NCBI RefSeq assembly: GCF_004331915.1
Contig: NZ_CP036528.1
Span: 1,608,515 to 1,644,679 of the forward strand
Length of the DNA stretch: 36,165 bases
From: Ureibacillus thermophilus
GTDB taxonomy: Bacteria > Bacillota > Bacilli > Bacillales_A > Planococcaceae
Reading direction: 5' to 3'
Positions 7,492 to 16,412 of the stretch are shown here, one piece after another. Below the pieces are notes generated by a model. That model ran no database searches. It saw only the letters and a list, made by a program, of their open reading frames with translations, and was not told where the DNA came from. Every line of letters starts with the position of its first letter. Position 1 is the first letter of the stretch. A program made the position numbers and the translations under genes.

Positions 7492-8403
7492 GTGAAAAAA
7501 ATGAGAGAAGCGCAGGAAGCCCTCCTAGATTATCTCCATTTTCTAAGAGTGGAGCGGCAATATTCTGAGAATACATTGTCTTCTTATCGAAGAGATTTAC
7601 AAGATTATGTGGAACATCTACATAAAGAACAACAGGTGGAACATTTAAATGCAGTGGAACGGGCAAACATTTTGCTTTATTTGGAACATTTAAAACAAAA
7701 TGGTAAATCTTCCCGCACCATTGCTCGACACATATCATCGATTCGTTCATTTCATCAGTTTTTATTAAGGGAAAAAATTACTGATTATGATCCGACAGTT
7801 CATATTGACATGCCTCAAATTGAGAAAACGCTGCCCAAAGTGTTATCCATTGCAGAAATTGAAGCGTTATTGCAAGCTCCCGATCAATCCAAACCCCAAG
7901 GAATCCGGGATGTGGCAATGATTGAATTGCTATATGGAACCGGTATGCGAATTAGCGAATGTGTTGAGTTGAATTTAGAAGATGTACACTTGTCGATGGG
8001 GTTTGTCCGCATTTTCGGGAAAGGCGGGAAAGAACGCATCGTGCCTCTAGGAAAAAGCGCTCTTATCGCCTGTGAAAGATATTTGGAAAAAGCCCGCCAT
8101 GAGTTGCAAGGCAATTATATGAAAACAGACGCTTTTTTTATTAATCGCCGCGGAAAACGTTTAACTCGGCAAGGATGTTGGAAAATATTGAAGCAGCATG
8201 CCCTAGCTGCAAACATCAAAAAAGAAATGACTCCCCATATATTGCGCCACAGTTTTGCCACTCATTTAATTGAAAATGGGGCTGATCTTCGTGCAGTTCA
8301 AGAAATGTTGGGACATGCAGACATTTCCACTACCCAAATTTATACGCATATTAGCAAAACAAGACTTTCCGAAGTATATAAACAATTCCATCCACGAGCA
8401 TAA
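7492..8403 (+). CDS. xerD: Site-specific tyrosine recombinase XerD
   Basis: Tyrosine recombinase that, with XerC, resolves chromosome dimers at dif. The N-terminal SAM-like core-binding domain ([23 protein letters not shown]) is followed by the catalytic domain with every active-site residue present: R153 (GTGMRISE), K177 (GKGGKER), H249 and R252 ([10 protein letters not shown]), H275 ([10 protein letters not shown]) and nucleophile Y284 (IYTH). These lie at a constant +5 offset from E. coli XerD, so there are no gaps in the core. GTG 7492 follows AAGGAAGGG; ATG 7501 three codons later is an alternative. Length 303 residues is normal. In B. subtilis this gene is close to fur; here about 5 kb of accessory DNA separates them. 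deoB follows 23 bp downstream, so they are probably cotranscribed. Confidence 0.95.
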   Translation: MKKMREAQEALLDYLHFLRVERQYSENTLSSYRRDLQDYVEHLHKEQQVEHLNAVERANILLYLEHLKQNGKSSRTIARHISSIRSFHQFLLREKITDYDPTVHIDMPQIEKTLPKVLSIAEIEALLQAPDQSKPQGIRDVAMIELLYGTGMRISECVELNLEDVHLSMGFVRIFGKGGKERIVPLGKSALIACERYLEKARHELQGNYMKTDAFFINRRGKRLTRQGCWKILKQHALAANIKKEMTPHILRHSFATHLIENGADLRAVQEMLGHADISTTQIYTHISKTRLSEVYKQFHPRA

Positions 8404-8426
8404 GAGGGAAGATAGGAGGAAAACAG

Positions 8427-9605
8427 ATGCAATTATTTAAACGCATTCATTTAATTGTCATGGACTCCGTTGGGATTGGAGAAGCGCCCGATGCAGAAAA
8501 ATTCGGCGATGTGGGAGCGGATACTCTTGGCCATATTGCAGAGGCGCTGGACGGGCTTCATGTGCCGAATTTGGAATCGCTAGGGTTAGGGAATATTCGC
8601 GAAATGAAAGGCATTCAGAAAGTTTCAAAACCAAAAGCTTATTTTGGAAAAATGCAGGAAGCGTCAGCGGGAAAAGATACGATGACCGGACATTGGGAGA
8701 TTATGGGGCTTCGCGTCGATAAACCGTTTAAAGTCTATCCGAACGGCTTTCCGGAAGAACTCATTCGCCAACTTGAAAAAGAAACAGGGCGGAAAGTCAT
8801 CGGCAATAAACCGGCAAGCGGTACGGCGATTATTGAAGAGTTGGGGAAAGAACATATGGAAACAGGAGCCATTATTGTATATACATCCGCCGATCCAGTT
8901 CTTCAAATTGCTGCCCACGAAGAAGTGATTCCATTAGAAGAGCTCTACAAAATTTGTGAGATTGCAAGAAAGCTTACGCTAGAGCCTGCTTATTTAGTAG
9001 GCCGGGTCATCGCTCGTCCATTTGTCGGAACACCTGGTAATTTTACTCGTACTGCCAACCGCCACGATTATGCTATAAAGCCTTTCGGAAGAACGACGAT
9101 GAATGAATTAAAAGATCATGGCTTCGATGTCATTGCCCTTGGAAAAATTTCAGATATTTATAATGGGGAAGGGGTAACAGAAGCCATTCGTACAAAAAAC
9201 AATATGGATGGAATAGATAAATTAGTAGAAACCATAAAACGAGATTTCCATGGACTGAGCTTTATAAATTTAGTTGATTTCGACGCCTTATATGGACATC
9301 GCAGAGACCCAATAGGATATGGAAAAGCCTTGGAAGATTTTGATGGGCGCCTTCCGGAAGTGTTGGATTTATTGCGGGACGATGATCTGCTTATTATTAC
9401 GGCCGATCATGGAAATGACCCAACTTTTAAAGGAACTGACCATACGCGGGAATATGTGCCGCTCCTCGTTTATTCTAAGAAATTGAAAGAGGCGGGGAAC
9501 TTAGGATTGCGTGAAACTTTTAGTGATATTGCCGCAACAATTGCGGAAAACTTCAATATTCCTGCTCCTGCCTATGGAACGAGCTTTTTATCTAGTTTGA
9601 AATAG
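8427..9605 (+). CDS. deoB: Phosphopentomutase
   Basis: Interconverts ribose 1-phosphate and ribose 5-phosphate, or the deoxy forms, linking nucleoside breakdown to the pentose phosphate pathway. It is an alkaline-phosphatase superfamily enzyme with two Mn(II) ions. Visible motifs: N-terminal metal-binding [11 protein letters not shown], the phosphorylated Thr85 in [10 protein letters not shown] (same residue number as in the B. cereus enzyme), and the C-terminal metal ligands in [11 protein letters not shown] and [12 protein letters not shown]. Length 392 residues matches the family. ATG 8427 has a strong TAGGAGG site at 8413-8419. It lies between xerD and pdp with short gaps, forming an operon. 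Confidence 0.96.
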   Translation: MQLFKRIHLIVMDSVGIGEAPDAEKFGDVGADTLGHIAEALDGLHVPNLESLGLGNIREMKGIQKVSKPKAYFGKMQEASAGKDTMTGHWEIMGLRVDKPFKVYPNGFPEELIRQLEKETGRKVIGNKPASGTAIIEELGKEHMETGAIIVYTSADPVLQIAAHEEVIPLEELYKICEIARKLTLEPAYLVGRVIARPFVGTPGNFTRTANRHDYAIKPFGRTTMNELKDHGFDVIALGKISDIYNGEGVTEAIRTKNNMDGIDKLVETIKRDFHGLSFINLVDFDALYGHRRDPIGYGKALEDFDGRLPEVLDLLRDDDLLIITADHGNDPTFKGTDHTREYVPLLVYSKKLKEAGNLGLRETFSDIAATIAENFNIPAPAYGTSFLSSLK

Positions 9606-9616
9606 GAGTGAGCCAA

Positions 9617-10921
9617 ATGAGAATGGTGGATATTATTGAAAAAAAGCGGGATGGAAAAGAGCTTTCGACGGAAGAAATTCAGTTTTTCGTGAAAGGCTAC
9701 ACAGAAGGCACGATTCCAGATTATCAAGCAGCCAGTTTATTGATGGCCATCTACTTCCAAGACATGACGGAACGGGAACGGACGGATTTAACATTGGCGA
9801 TGGTGGAATCGGGGGATACGATTGATTTGTCACTGATTGAAGGAATCAAGTGTGACAAACATTCTACTGGTGGAGTGGGGGATAAAGTAACCCTCTGTTT
9901 ATCTCCCATGGTTGCCGCCTGCGGAGTACCTGTTGCCAAAATGAGCGGACGCGGGCTAGGCCATACGGGTGGAACGATTGATAAGCTGGAATCCATCCCC
10001 GGCTTTCAAGTGGAGCTGACAAGTGAACAGTTTATCCAACAAGTCAATGATATTAAAATGGCCGTTGTCAGCCAAAGCGGAAATTTGACACCTGCTGATA
10101 AGAAAATCTATGCATTGCGCGATGTAACGGGTACAGTTCCAAGCATTCCGCTGATTGCCAGCTCCATCATGTCAAAAAAAATTGCCAGCGGCGCGGATGC
10201 CATTGTATTGGACGTGAAAGTCGGCGAAGGGGCCTTTATGAAAACGGTGAAAGAGGCAGAAGAATTGGCTCATGCAATGGTGACAATCGGCAACCGTGTC
10301 GGAAGAAAAACGATTGCGATTTTATCCGATATGAGCCAGCCATTAGGATATGCGGTCGGAAATGCTTTAGAGGTGAAAGAAGCCATTGACGTATTGAAAG
10401 GAGAGGGACCGGAAGATGTGAAAGAACTTTGCCTGACCCTCGGCTCTTATATGGTTTTCCTCAGCGGAAAAGCGCCGTCCATTGAAAAGGCAAGGGAAAT
10501 GTTGAAAGATGTTTTAAACAGCGGCAAAGGGTTAGAAACTTTTAAAGCATTTATTAAGGCCCAGGGCGGCAATACAGCCATTGTCGATCATCCGAAATTA
10601 TTGCCGCAAGCAAAATACAAAATCGAAATCCCTGCAGAACAGTCAGGGTATATCAAAAAAATTGTGGCCAATGAAATCGGCGTTGCCGCAATGCTTTTAG
10701 GTGCAGGACGGGAAACGAAAGATTCATCGATCGACTTGTCTGTAGGAATCGTTTTGAACAAAAAAGTGGGAGATTTTGTCGAAAAAGGAGAAACATTGGC
10801 AACCATTTACTCCAACAAAGAAAATATAGAAGAAATCAAAGAGAAAATTTATTCCAATATCCTCGTGATAAATGATAAAGTAGATAAACCGGCTTTGATT
10901 AAAGGAATTATTGCCGAGTAA
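9617..10921 (+). CDS. pdp: Pyrimidine-nucleoside phosphorylase
   Basis: Phosphorolysis of uridine and thymidine/deoxyuridine to base and (deoxy)ribose 1-phosphate, the substrate of the upstream phosphopentomutase. The phosphorylase family III signature is evident: [21 protein letters not shown], preceded by the phosphate-binding [13 protein letters not shown]. The C-terminal domain reads [20 protein letters not shown]. From ATG 9617 the protein has 434 residues, typical of Bacillus Pdp; the AGGAG at 9604-9608 sits 8 bp before it, whereas the GTG at 9608 overlaps that site. In B. subtilis the gene after deoB is pupG (purine nucleoside phosphorylase) and pdp is elsewhere with dra and nupC, so this arrangement is a lineage difference. 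Confidence 0.95.
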   Translation: MRMVDIIEKKRDGKELSTEEIQFFVKGYTEGTIPDYQAASLLMAIYFQDMTERERTDLTLAMVESGDTIDLSLIEGIKCDKHSTGGVGDKVTLCLSPMVAACGVPVAKMSGRGLGHTGGTIDKLESIPGFQVELTSEQFIQQVNDIKMAVVSQSGNLTPADKKIYALRDVTGTVPSIPLIASSIMSKKIASGADAIVLDVKVGEGAFMKTVKEAEELAHAMVTIGNRVGRKTIAILSDMSQPLGYAVGNALEVKEAIDVLKGEGPEDVKELCLTLGSYMVFLSGKAPSIEKAREMLKDVLNSGKGLETFKAFIKAQGGNTAIVDHPKLLPQAKYKIEIPAEQSGYIKKIVANEIGVAAMLLGAGRETKDSSIDLSVGIVLNKKVGDFVEKGETLATIYSNKENIEEIKEKIYSNILVINDKVDKPALIKGIIAE

Positions 10922-10935
10922 TTTTATTACAGTAG

Positions 10936-10979
10936 AGCGTGTTAGAAATGAAAGTTTTCTTTCTAGCACGTTCATTTTT
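10936..10979 (+). terminator. Terminator of the xerD-deoB-pdp operon
   Basis: AGCGTGTTAGAAA (10936-10948) pairs with TTTCTAGCACGTT (10960-10972), 13 pairs including two G-U, followed by CATTTTTATA. The T-tract is short and interrupted. Confidence 0.7.
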
Positions 10980-11049
10980 ATAGAAAACCCCTAAAAGTCA
11001 GAATTTTCTATAAAAAGATTTTGAAAAATATTATTTTTTTATAAAGAAT

Positions 11050-11078
11050 GTGACAATTTTATGAAAATTATATATTAT
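11050..11078 (+). promoter_or_regulatory. Probable SigA promoter of the SulP gene
   Basis: GTGACA (11050-11055), a 17-bp spacer and TATTAT (11073-11078) lie about 50 bp before the start codon in an A/T-rich leader. Confidence 0.45.
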
Positions 11079-11129
11079 AGAACTTAACAAAGCATTTTTT
11101 GGACATAAAAAAGAAAAAGAAGGGGTAAA

Positions 11130-12851
11130 ATGGACAAATTTTGGCGGGGTAGATTTGAAGGGTATTCATTTCAATCTTTTAAAAGGGATGTAGTTTCAGG
11201 TACAATTGTCGGCATTGTAGCCATTCCATTGGCAATGTCCTTTGCCATTGCCTCTGGGGTCAAGCCGGAGTACGGAATTTATACAGCCATCATTGCGGGG
11301 ATATTAATCTCATTATTGGGAGGGTCAAAATATCAAATCGGCGGTCCCACCGGTGCATTTGTGCCAATTTTATTAGGCATTGTGCTCGTTTATGGCTATG
11401 AAGATTTGCTTTTAGCAGGTTTAATGGCGGGCGTTATGCTTGTGTTAATGGGCGTTCTGCGGTTAGGAGTGTTGATCCAATATATCCCTAGACCTGTAAC
11501 CATTGGGTTTACTGCCGGAATAGCGGTTATTATTTTTTCAGGGCAAATTGCTAATTTTTTAGGGCTGTCAGGTCTGAAACAGCATGAACGCTTTATTGAT
11601 AATATGTATGAAATTGCAGTTCATTTACATACGGTAAATGTTTACAGCATCTTCATTGCATTATTATGTTTAGCGACTATTCTTATTACTCCTAAAGTGC
11701 TGCCAAAAGTTCCAGGGCCATTGATGGGCATAGTGATTTCTTCCATAGCTGCGGCCTTCTTCTTTCCTGGGCAAGTGGCAACGATTGGTTCTACATACGG
11801 GGAAATTCCGAACACCTTGCCGGAATTTAAAATGCCGGAAATTACTGTTGAACGGATGGTCTCTCTTTTAGGGCCGGCTTTTGTCATTGCAATGTTGGGA
11901 GCCATTGAATCGTTGCTGTCTGCTGTTGTTGCAGATGGCATGACCAATAGCAAACACAATTCAAACAGGGAATTAATTGGACAAGGGGTGGCAAACATCG
12001 TCACACCGCTCTTTGGCGGAATTCCGGCAACGGGTGCCATTGCCAGAACCGCAACAAATATTAAATTTGGTGCGACTTCACCTTTTTCTGGCGTAATTCA
12101 TGGTTTATTCGTTCTTGTTACTTTGCTGTTGTTTGCACCGCTTGCAGCCCATATTCCGCTTGCAAGCCTCGCTCCCGTTTTAATGGTTGTAGCGTGGAAT
12201 ATGAGTGAGAGAAAACATTTCGCCCATGTATTAAAATTAAAATCTGGCGACTCTTTGGTGCTCATCATCACTTTTTTATTGACGGTCTTTACTAGTTTGA
12301 CGATTGCGGTAGTTGTAGGATTATTGCTCGCGGTTATTTTGTTTGTAAAACGAATGAGCGATATGCTGATTGTCTCAAAAGTATTGCCTGACCATAAAAG
12401 CGATGGAAAAGTACAATCTCATGTTGTCAATGAAACGAGGGATTGTCCGCAAATCAGCATTTATACCATTGAAGGGCCGTTGTTTTTTGGGGCGGCTCAA
12501 ACCTTTGAAGAGCGGATTTTAAAATCCATTCATTATCATCCGAAGATTCTTGTTCTTCGGATGGGGAAGGTGCCATTTATTGATGCGACGGGCGAGGCTT
12601 ATTTACGAAATATCGTCCGCAATTTTAAATCGCAAGGTGGAGTTCTTTTAATGACTGGGGTGCAGCCAAGTTTGAAATTACTTTTTGATAAAAGTGGTTT
12701 AACAAAAGAAATTGGGGAGCGCAATTTCTTTGAGCATACAGGAGATGCTATTAATTGTTCATTAGGCTGCATAAACCGAAATCATTGCATTGGATGCAAA
12801 CATTTCGCTTTTAGGGAATGTAAAGAATTATCCGCAACGAAAATCAGTTAA
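11130..12851 (+). CDS. SulP-family anion transporter with STAS domain
   Basis: A 573-residue SulP (SLC26-type) permease; bacterial members move bicarbonate, sulfate or dicarboxylates, usually coupled to Na+ or H+. About 400 N-terminal residues form the multi-helix membrane domain, including PLAMSFAIASGVKPEYGIYTA, the family motif region IGGPTGAFVPILLG, and GGIPATGAIARTATN. A C-terminal STAS domain (about residues 430-545, ISIYTIEGPLFFGAAQTFEE ... FIDATGEAYLRNI) follows. After it is an unusual tail with Cys-x3-Cys-x5-Cys-x2-Cys-x7-Cys (CSLGCINRNHCIGCKHFAFREC) that could bind metal or a redox centre. ATG 11130 follows GAAGGGG. The gene is monocistronic, with its own promoter and terminator. Substrate is unknown. 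Confidence 0.9.
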   Translation: MDKFWRGRFEGYSFQSFKRDVVSGTIVGIVAIPLAMSFAIASGVKPEYGIYTAIIAGILISLLGGSKYQIGGPTGAFVPILLGIVLVYGYEDLLLAGLMAGVMLVLMGVLRLGVLIQYIPRPVTIGFTAGIAVIIFSGQIANFLGLSGLKQHERFIDNMYEIAVHLHTVNVYSIFIALLCLATILITPKVLPKVPGPLMGIVISSIAAAFFFPGQVATIGSTYGEIPNTLPEFKMPEITVERMVSLLGPAFVIAMLGAIESLLSAVVADGMTNSKHNSNRELIGQGVANIVTPLFGGIPATGAIARTATNIKFGATSPFSGVIHGLFVLVTLLLFAPLAAHIPLASLAPVLMVVAWNMSERKHFAHVLKLKSGDSLVLIITFLLTVFTSLTIAVVVGLLLAVILFVKRMSDMLIVSKVLPDHKSDGKVQSHVVNETRDCPQISIYTIEGPLFFGAAQTFEERILKSIHYHPKILVLRMGKVPFIDATGEAYLRNIVRNFKSQGGVLLMTGVQPSLKLLFDKSGLTKEIGERNFFEHTGDAINCSLGCINRNHCIGCKHFAFRECKELSATKIS

Positions 12852-12858
12852 TAAATGG

Positions 12859-12899
12859 AAGGACTTAGTGGCCAATGTTGGCTCATTAAGTCCTTTTTT
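12859..12899 (+). terminator. Rho-independent terminator of the SulP gene
   Basis: GGACTTAGTGGCCA pairs with TGGCTCATTAAGTCC-type sequence (stem with one bulge, loop ATG) and is followed by TTTTTT, 8 bp after the stop codon. Confidence 0.85.
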
Positions 12900-13186
12900 A
12901 TGTTTAAAAATCTTCCTATTTTTCCATACTAAAGCTGATAAGGTAATGTCTTCTTCGGTTTCATGGTGGACAACAAACTTGATGGAAGGCGGAAGTTGGA
13001 ACTAGTAAAGCTTAAACCCCGAGCTTTCATTTAGATAGAGAGAATGGTACCTCCAAATATCGCCTTCCCAAGGAACTTGGAATCGTTGATAGACCTTCTA
13101 ACCCTCGTTGTTTCATAAGCTCGTAAAAAGATTAGATAGGTGGTGGATGTAGAAAACGAAATAGTAAAAATAGATGAATGAAAAGT
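12900..13186. other. Intergenic stretch without a recognisable gene
   Basis: About 290 bp between the SulP terminator and the spoIIA control region. Short frames exist on both strands but none has a sensible start, ribosome site or family motif. It contains a small inverted repeat around AAAGCTTAAACCCCGAGCTTT (13007-13028). Composition is less A/T-biased than the nearby intergenic DNA, so it may be the eroded remains of a gene. Confidence 0.4.
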
Positions 13187-13234
13187 TTGTCGTATTTTTA
13201 CTAGTTTCAGCGAATTTCTTCTACTATTGTCAAT
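13187..13234 (+). promoter_or_regulatory. Cluster of Spo0A-box-like sites upstream of spoIIAA
   Basis: TTGTCGTA (13187-13194) and TTGTCAAT (13227-13234) are close to the Spo0A box TTGTCGAA (one and two mismatches), and CAGCGAA (13208-13214) is a weaker third. They lie directly upstream of a SigH-type promoter, the arrangement known for the spoIIA operon of B. subtilis, which Spo0A~P activates. Sites are inferred from sequence only. Confidence 0.4.
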
Positions 13235-13238
13235 CGAA

Positions 13239-13265
13239 AGGATTTTAGACGTGCTGTGTGGAATT
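13239..13265 (+). promoter_or_regulatory. SigH-type promoter of the spoIIA operon
   Basis: AGGATTT (13239-13245), preceded by AA, and GGAATT (13260-13265), 14 bp apart, fit the SigH consensus (RnAGGAwWW / RnnGAATww). The spoIIAA start is 25 bp downstream, behind a GGAGGAGG site. The spoIIA operon is a classic SigH target. Confidence 0.65.
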
Positions 13266-13290
13266 GCGAAGGGAGGAGGCGATGTAACGG

Positions 13291-13641
13291 ATGAATTATG
13301 AAATTAATATGGAAAATGATATTGCCATTATCCGGCTTTATGGCGAATTAGATCATCATGAAACGGAGAAAATTCGAAAAGACATTTCCAAAACTATTAT
13401 GAAAGGAAAATTGCACACCATTATTTGGAATTTGGAAAGATTGAATTTTATGGATAGTTCCGGAGTTGGCCTCATTTTGGGGCGCATGAGAGAACTAAGT
13501 GCGGTCAATGGGCAAACCATCATCTTAAATCCATCAAACACGATGAAAAAAATTTTTCAATTCTCGGGGTTAAGCAAGTTTGTGATGGAGGGCAAAGAAG
13601 AAGAGGCGATTTTATATGCAAGGGGGATTGTGAATGGATAA
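13291..13641 (+). CDS. spoIIAA: Anti-sigma F factor antagonist SpoIIAA
   Basis: STAS-domain protein of 116 residues that frees SigF by binding the anti-sigma factor SpoIIAB. It contains the STAS core GELDHHETEKIRKDI and the phosphorylation loop FMDSSGVGLILGR, with Ser57 corresponding to the regulatory Ser58 of B. subtilis SpoIIAA. SpoIIAB phosphorylates this serine and SpoIIE dephosphorylates it. The GGAGGAGG ribosome site at 13272-13279 lies 11 bp before the ATG, a slightly long spacing. The gene overlaps spoIIAB by 8 bp, consistent with translational coupling that keeps the partner proteins in stoichiometry. Confidence 0.95.
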   Translation: MNYEINMENDIAIIRLYGELDHHETEKIRKDISKTIMKGKLHTIIWNLERLNFMDSSGVGLILGRMRELSAVNGQTIILNPSNTMKKIFQFSGLSKFVMEGKEEEAILYARGIVNG

Positions 13642-14077
13642 TGAAATGACACTTTCATTCGTAGCATTAAGTGAAAATGAGAGCTTAGCGAGAATTGCTG
13701 TAACAAGTTTCGTCGCTCAATTGGATCCAACAATCGATGAACTTTCGGAGTTTAAGACAATTGTTTCAGAAGCTGTCTCCAATGCAATTATTCATGGATA
13801 CGATGAGGATGGCAAAGGAATTGTCACAGTCCATGCTGTTCGTGAGGGGGATGTTGTTTCAGTTGTTGTGAAAGATGAAGGGAAAGGGATTCCTGATATT
13901 AAAAAAGCGATGGAACCATTATTTACCACAAAGCCCGATATGGAACGGTCAGGCATGGGATTTACCATCATGGAAAGTTTTGCGGACCATCTTCAAGTGG
14001 AATCGGAACCAGGTGTTGGCACGGTTGTTACTTTTTCCAAAAAATTTCACTCGATGAAAATGAAGCAAATTTCTTAA
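13634..14077 (+). CDS. spoIIAB: Anti-sigma F factor and serine kinase SpoIIAB
   Basis: GHKL-fold protein of 147 residues that holds SigF inactive and phosphorylates SpoIIAA. The N-box EAVSNAIIHGY, the G1 box KDEGKGIPD and the G2 box RSGMGFTIMESF are all intact. The start MDNEMTLSF aligns with the B. subtilis protein. It overlaps spoIIAA by 8 bp. Unlike B. subtilis, where sigF follows almost directly, 86 nt separate its stop from the sigF ATG, and a 10-bp inverted repeat spans the stop codon (14044-14088). Confidence 0.95.
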   Translation: MDNEMTLSFVALSENESLARIAVTSFVAQLDPTIDELSEFKTIVSEAVSNAIIHGYDEDGKGIVTVHAVREGDVVSVVVKDEGKGIPDIKKAMEPLFTTKPDMERSGMGFTIMESFADHLQVESEPGVGTVVTFSKKFHSMKMKQIS

Positions 14078-14088
14078 CCGAGTGAAAT
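14044..14088 (+). repeat. Perfect 10-bp inverted repeat spanning the spoIIAB stop codon
   Basis: ATTTCACTCG (14044-14053) and CGAGTGAAAT (14079-14088) are perfect complements with a 25-nt loop. No T-run follows, so it is not a standard terminator. It might be an RNA stability or processing hairpin between spoIIAB and sigF. Confidence 0.5.
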
Positions 14089-14163
14089 ACAACACCTTTA
14101 TATGAAGAATAATTTTCAAACGGAATGCCAATCTACTAAAGGGATTTGGAAGAAGTAAGGGGG

Positions 14164-14955
14164 ATGAGGACAATCGAACAGCCGTCCAATGTGTTGTTAA
14201 CGCAGGAAAAGATGCGCGAGTTGATTAAGCTCGCACAAGCTGGTGATATGGAAGCTCGCAAACAAATGATTGAAGGGAATACGCGGCTTGTTTGGTCGAT
14301 TGTTCAACGCTTTGCTTCTCGTGGGGTTGAGCTTGAAGATCTTTTCCAAATTGGTTGTATCGGTTTGATGAAATCAGTGGACAAGTTTGATTTATCCTAT
14401 GACGTTAAATTTTCAACTTATGCAGTGCCGATGATCATCGGTGAAATACAGCGTTTTTTGCGTGATGACGGCATGGTGAAAGTAAGCCGTTCCATCCGTG
14501 AATTGAACTATAAAATACGCCAAGTAACCGATGAATATTTAAAGACCAATGAGAAGCCACCTTCAGTCTCAGAATTAGCTGAAATGCTCGGAGTGTCGCA
14601 GGATGAAATTTTAGTGGCGACCGATGCGATGAGAGATCCAGCCTCTCTCCATGAGCAGTTGTTCGAGTCAGAAGGAGATTCCATTACGTTAATGGATCAA
14701 ATGAAGGATGAAAAATCCGAATTGCCGTTTCATTATATTTCCCTAAAAGAAGTGTTGAAAAAACTCGATAAACGGGAACAAGCCATCATTTACTTGCGGT
14801 ATTATTTGGATTTGACTCAAACGGATATTGCGGAAAGGCTTGGAATCTCCCAAGTACAAGTTTCAAGGCTAGAAAAGAAAATTCTAGCCCAATTAAAAGA
14901 ATGGATGGATACATCTACGACAACACAAAAAAAGAAAAAGACGGTGAATAAATGA
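14164..14955 (+). CDS. sigF: RNA polymerase sporulation sigma factor SigF
   Basis: Forespore-specific sigma factor of the sigma-70 family, 263 residues from ATG 14164. Region 2 reads NTRLVWSIVQRFASRGVELEDLFQIGCIGLMKSVDKFDLSYDVKFSTYAVPMIIGEIQRFLRDDG with the usual core-binding and -10 recognition segments. Region 3 follows from VKVSRSIRELNYKIRQ, and region 4 has the helix-turn-helix DLTQTDIAERLGISQVQVSRLEKKIL. The start is uncertain: an AAGGGGG run touches this ATG, and an in-frame TTG at 14146 has an AAAGGG only 2 bp upstream; neither spacing is ideal. The stop overlaps the next ATG (ATGA), so spoVAF is translationally coupled. Confidence 0.95.
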   Translation: MRTIEQPSNVLLTQEKMRELIKLAQAGDMEARKQMIEGNTRLVWSIVQRFASRGVELEDLFQIGCIGLMKSVDKFDLSYDVKFSTYAVPMIIGEIQRFLRDDGMVKVSRSIRELNYKIRQVTDEYLKTNEKPPSVSELAEMLGVSQDEILVATDAMRDPASLHEQLFESEGDSITLMDQMKDEKSELPFHYISLKEVLKKLDKREQAIIYLRYYLDLTQTDIAERLGISQVQVSRLEKKILAQLKEWMDTSTTTQKKKKTVNK

Positions 14956-16412
14956 CAAACAAAATCTTTGCATCAATAGAGGACGCAAAAGAATTTTTGT
15001 ATTCAAAATTTGGAAAAAACGAATCTTTCGATGTTTGCATTAAAGAAGTGCATGTGAAAGATTTGCCTGTATTATGTGTGTATATAAGCGGACTTGTTGA
15101 TGGAAGCACGCTAACAGTTCAACTGACACCGCTTTATTTTAACAGCGATGAAAAACAACACCATCTGCTTCCGGTTGAAAAGGAAGATACTTATTTTGAT
15201 AATATTTTCAATTTCTACGGAAAAGCTGAACCGAAAGACAAAGAAGAATTTTTGCTAGGCGTTTTAAGCGGCCAGGTCGGTTTTGTTACACAGCAAGGAT
15301 ATGCGTACTTGACCGAATTAAGAAATTATCCTGGACGCCAACCGGAAGAGCCGGACAATGAAAAGGTTATTCGAGGTTCCCGTGACGGCTTTGCAGAAAA
15401 CATCATGGTTAATACTGCGCTCATTCGCAGAAGAATCCGAAGTCCTGCACTTCGCTTTGAGCTGCATAAAATCACGTCTAACGGCCGAACAGACATTGCG
15501 ATTGCTTATCTTAAAGACATCGTCAATGACAAACATTTAAATTGGGTGAAACAGCGCATCGAAGAAATCAAGCATGATGGATTGACCATGGCCGATAAAA
15601 CATTGGAAGAGTGGATTTTTAAACAACGGTTTCATCCGGTGCCTTTTGTCCGCTATTCAGAAAGGCCGGATATCGTTGCTGCCCACCTTTTGGAAGGCCA
15701 TATCGCCATCATCGTAGATACCTCTCCATCTGTCATTTTGCTGCCAATTACACTATTCCACTTGATGCAGCATGCAGAGGAATATAGGCAATCGCCACTT
15801 GTCGGTTCGACTGTGCGGCTGTTGCGCTATTCGGCCATTATTTTAAGTTTAACATTGATGCCTATATGGTATTTGCTGGCCACTCATGAAGAATATTTAC
15901 CGGAAGCGCTTGATTTTATCGGTGCGAAAGAAGAATCGAATATTCCGCTCTTGCTTCAAGTTTTTATTGCCGATTTAGGGTTGGAATATTTGAGGATTGC
16001 TGCGATTCATACGCCAACGCCGCTATCTACAGCCATGGGTTTGGTAGCAGGCGTTATCATTGGCCAAATTGCCATCGATGTTGGATTATTTTCGTCGGAA
16101 GTGGTTCTTTATTCAGCGGTTGTAGCGATTTTTACTTTTGCAATTCCAACCTTTGAATTGAGCGTTTCCATTAAATATTTCCGTTTTATCGTTTTAGTGT
16201 TAACGGCGTTATTTGGGCCGAGCGGGTTTTTCATCGGTTTCTTTATCATTTTTTCATACTTCTGCGCTTTACGGCCGATGCAAATTCCTTATATGTGGCC
16301 GCTTGTACCATTTTTCCCAAAAGCTTTCTTAAGAGTATTTATTCGATTCCCAATGTCAGAAGATGCGCTGCGGCCATATATCGTAGGAGCAAAGCAGCGG
16401 AAGCGGACTTAA
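14952..16412 (+). CDS. spoVAF: Spore germination-associated protein SpoVAF (GerA family)
   Basis: A 486-residue GerA-type protein with an N-terminal soluble domain (about 1-285) carrying the family sequence RGSRDGFAENIMVNTALIRRRIRSP, and a C-terminal membrane domain of four or five helices (about 290-470) with HTPTPLSTAMGLVAGVIIGQIAID and FGPSGFFIGF. In B. subtilis the last gene of the spoVA operon encodes this protein, which acts in the spore inner membrane in germination and dipicolinate release. Here it follows sigF directly with a 4-bp ATGA overlap; spoVAA to spoVAE are absent from this locus. Position supports SpoVAF over nutrient receptor A subunits, although those belong to the same superfamily. 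Confidence 0.85.
   Translation: MTNKIFASIEDAKEFLYSKFGKNESFDVCIKEVHVKDLPVLCVYISGLVDGSTLTVQLTPLYFNSDEKQHHLLPVEKEDTYFDNIFNFYGKAEPKDKEEFLLGVLSGQVGFVTQQGYAYLTELRNYPGRQPEEPDNEKVIRGSRDGFAENIMVNTALIRRRIRSPALRFELHKITSNGRTDIAIAYLKDIVNDKHLNWVKQRIEEIKHDGLTMADKTLEEWIFKQRFHPVPFVRYSERPDIVAAHLLEGHIAIIVDTSPSVILLPITLFHLMQHAEEYRQSPLVGSTVRLLRYSAIILSLTLMPIWYLLATHEEYLPEALDFIGAKEESNIPLLLQVFIADLGLEYLRIAAIHTPTPLSTAMGLVAGVIIGQIAIDVGLFSSEVVLYSAVVAIFTFAIPTFELSVSIKYFRFIVLVLTALFGPSGFFIGFFIIFSYFCALRPMQIPYMWPLVPFFPKAFLRVFIRFPMSEDALRPYIVGAKQRKRT

Noticed and set aside
12910-13140. Possible transposase or gene remnant after the SulP terminator
   Set aside because: Translations on both strands gave no stretch long or familiar enough to name; reported only as unassigned intergenic DNA.
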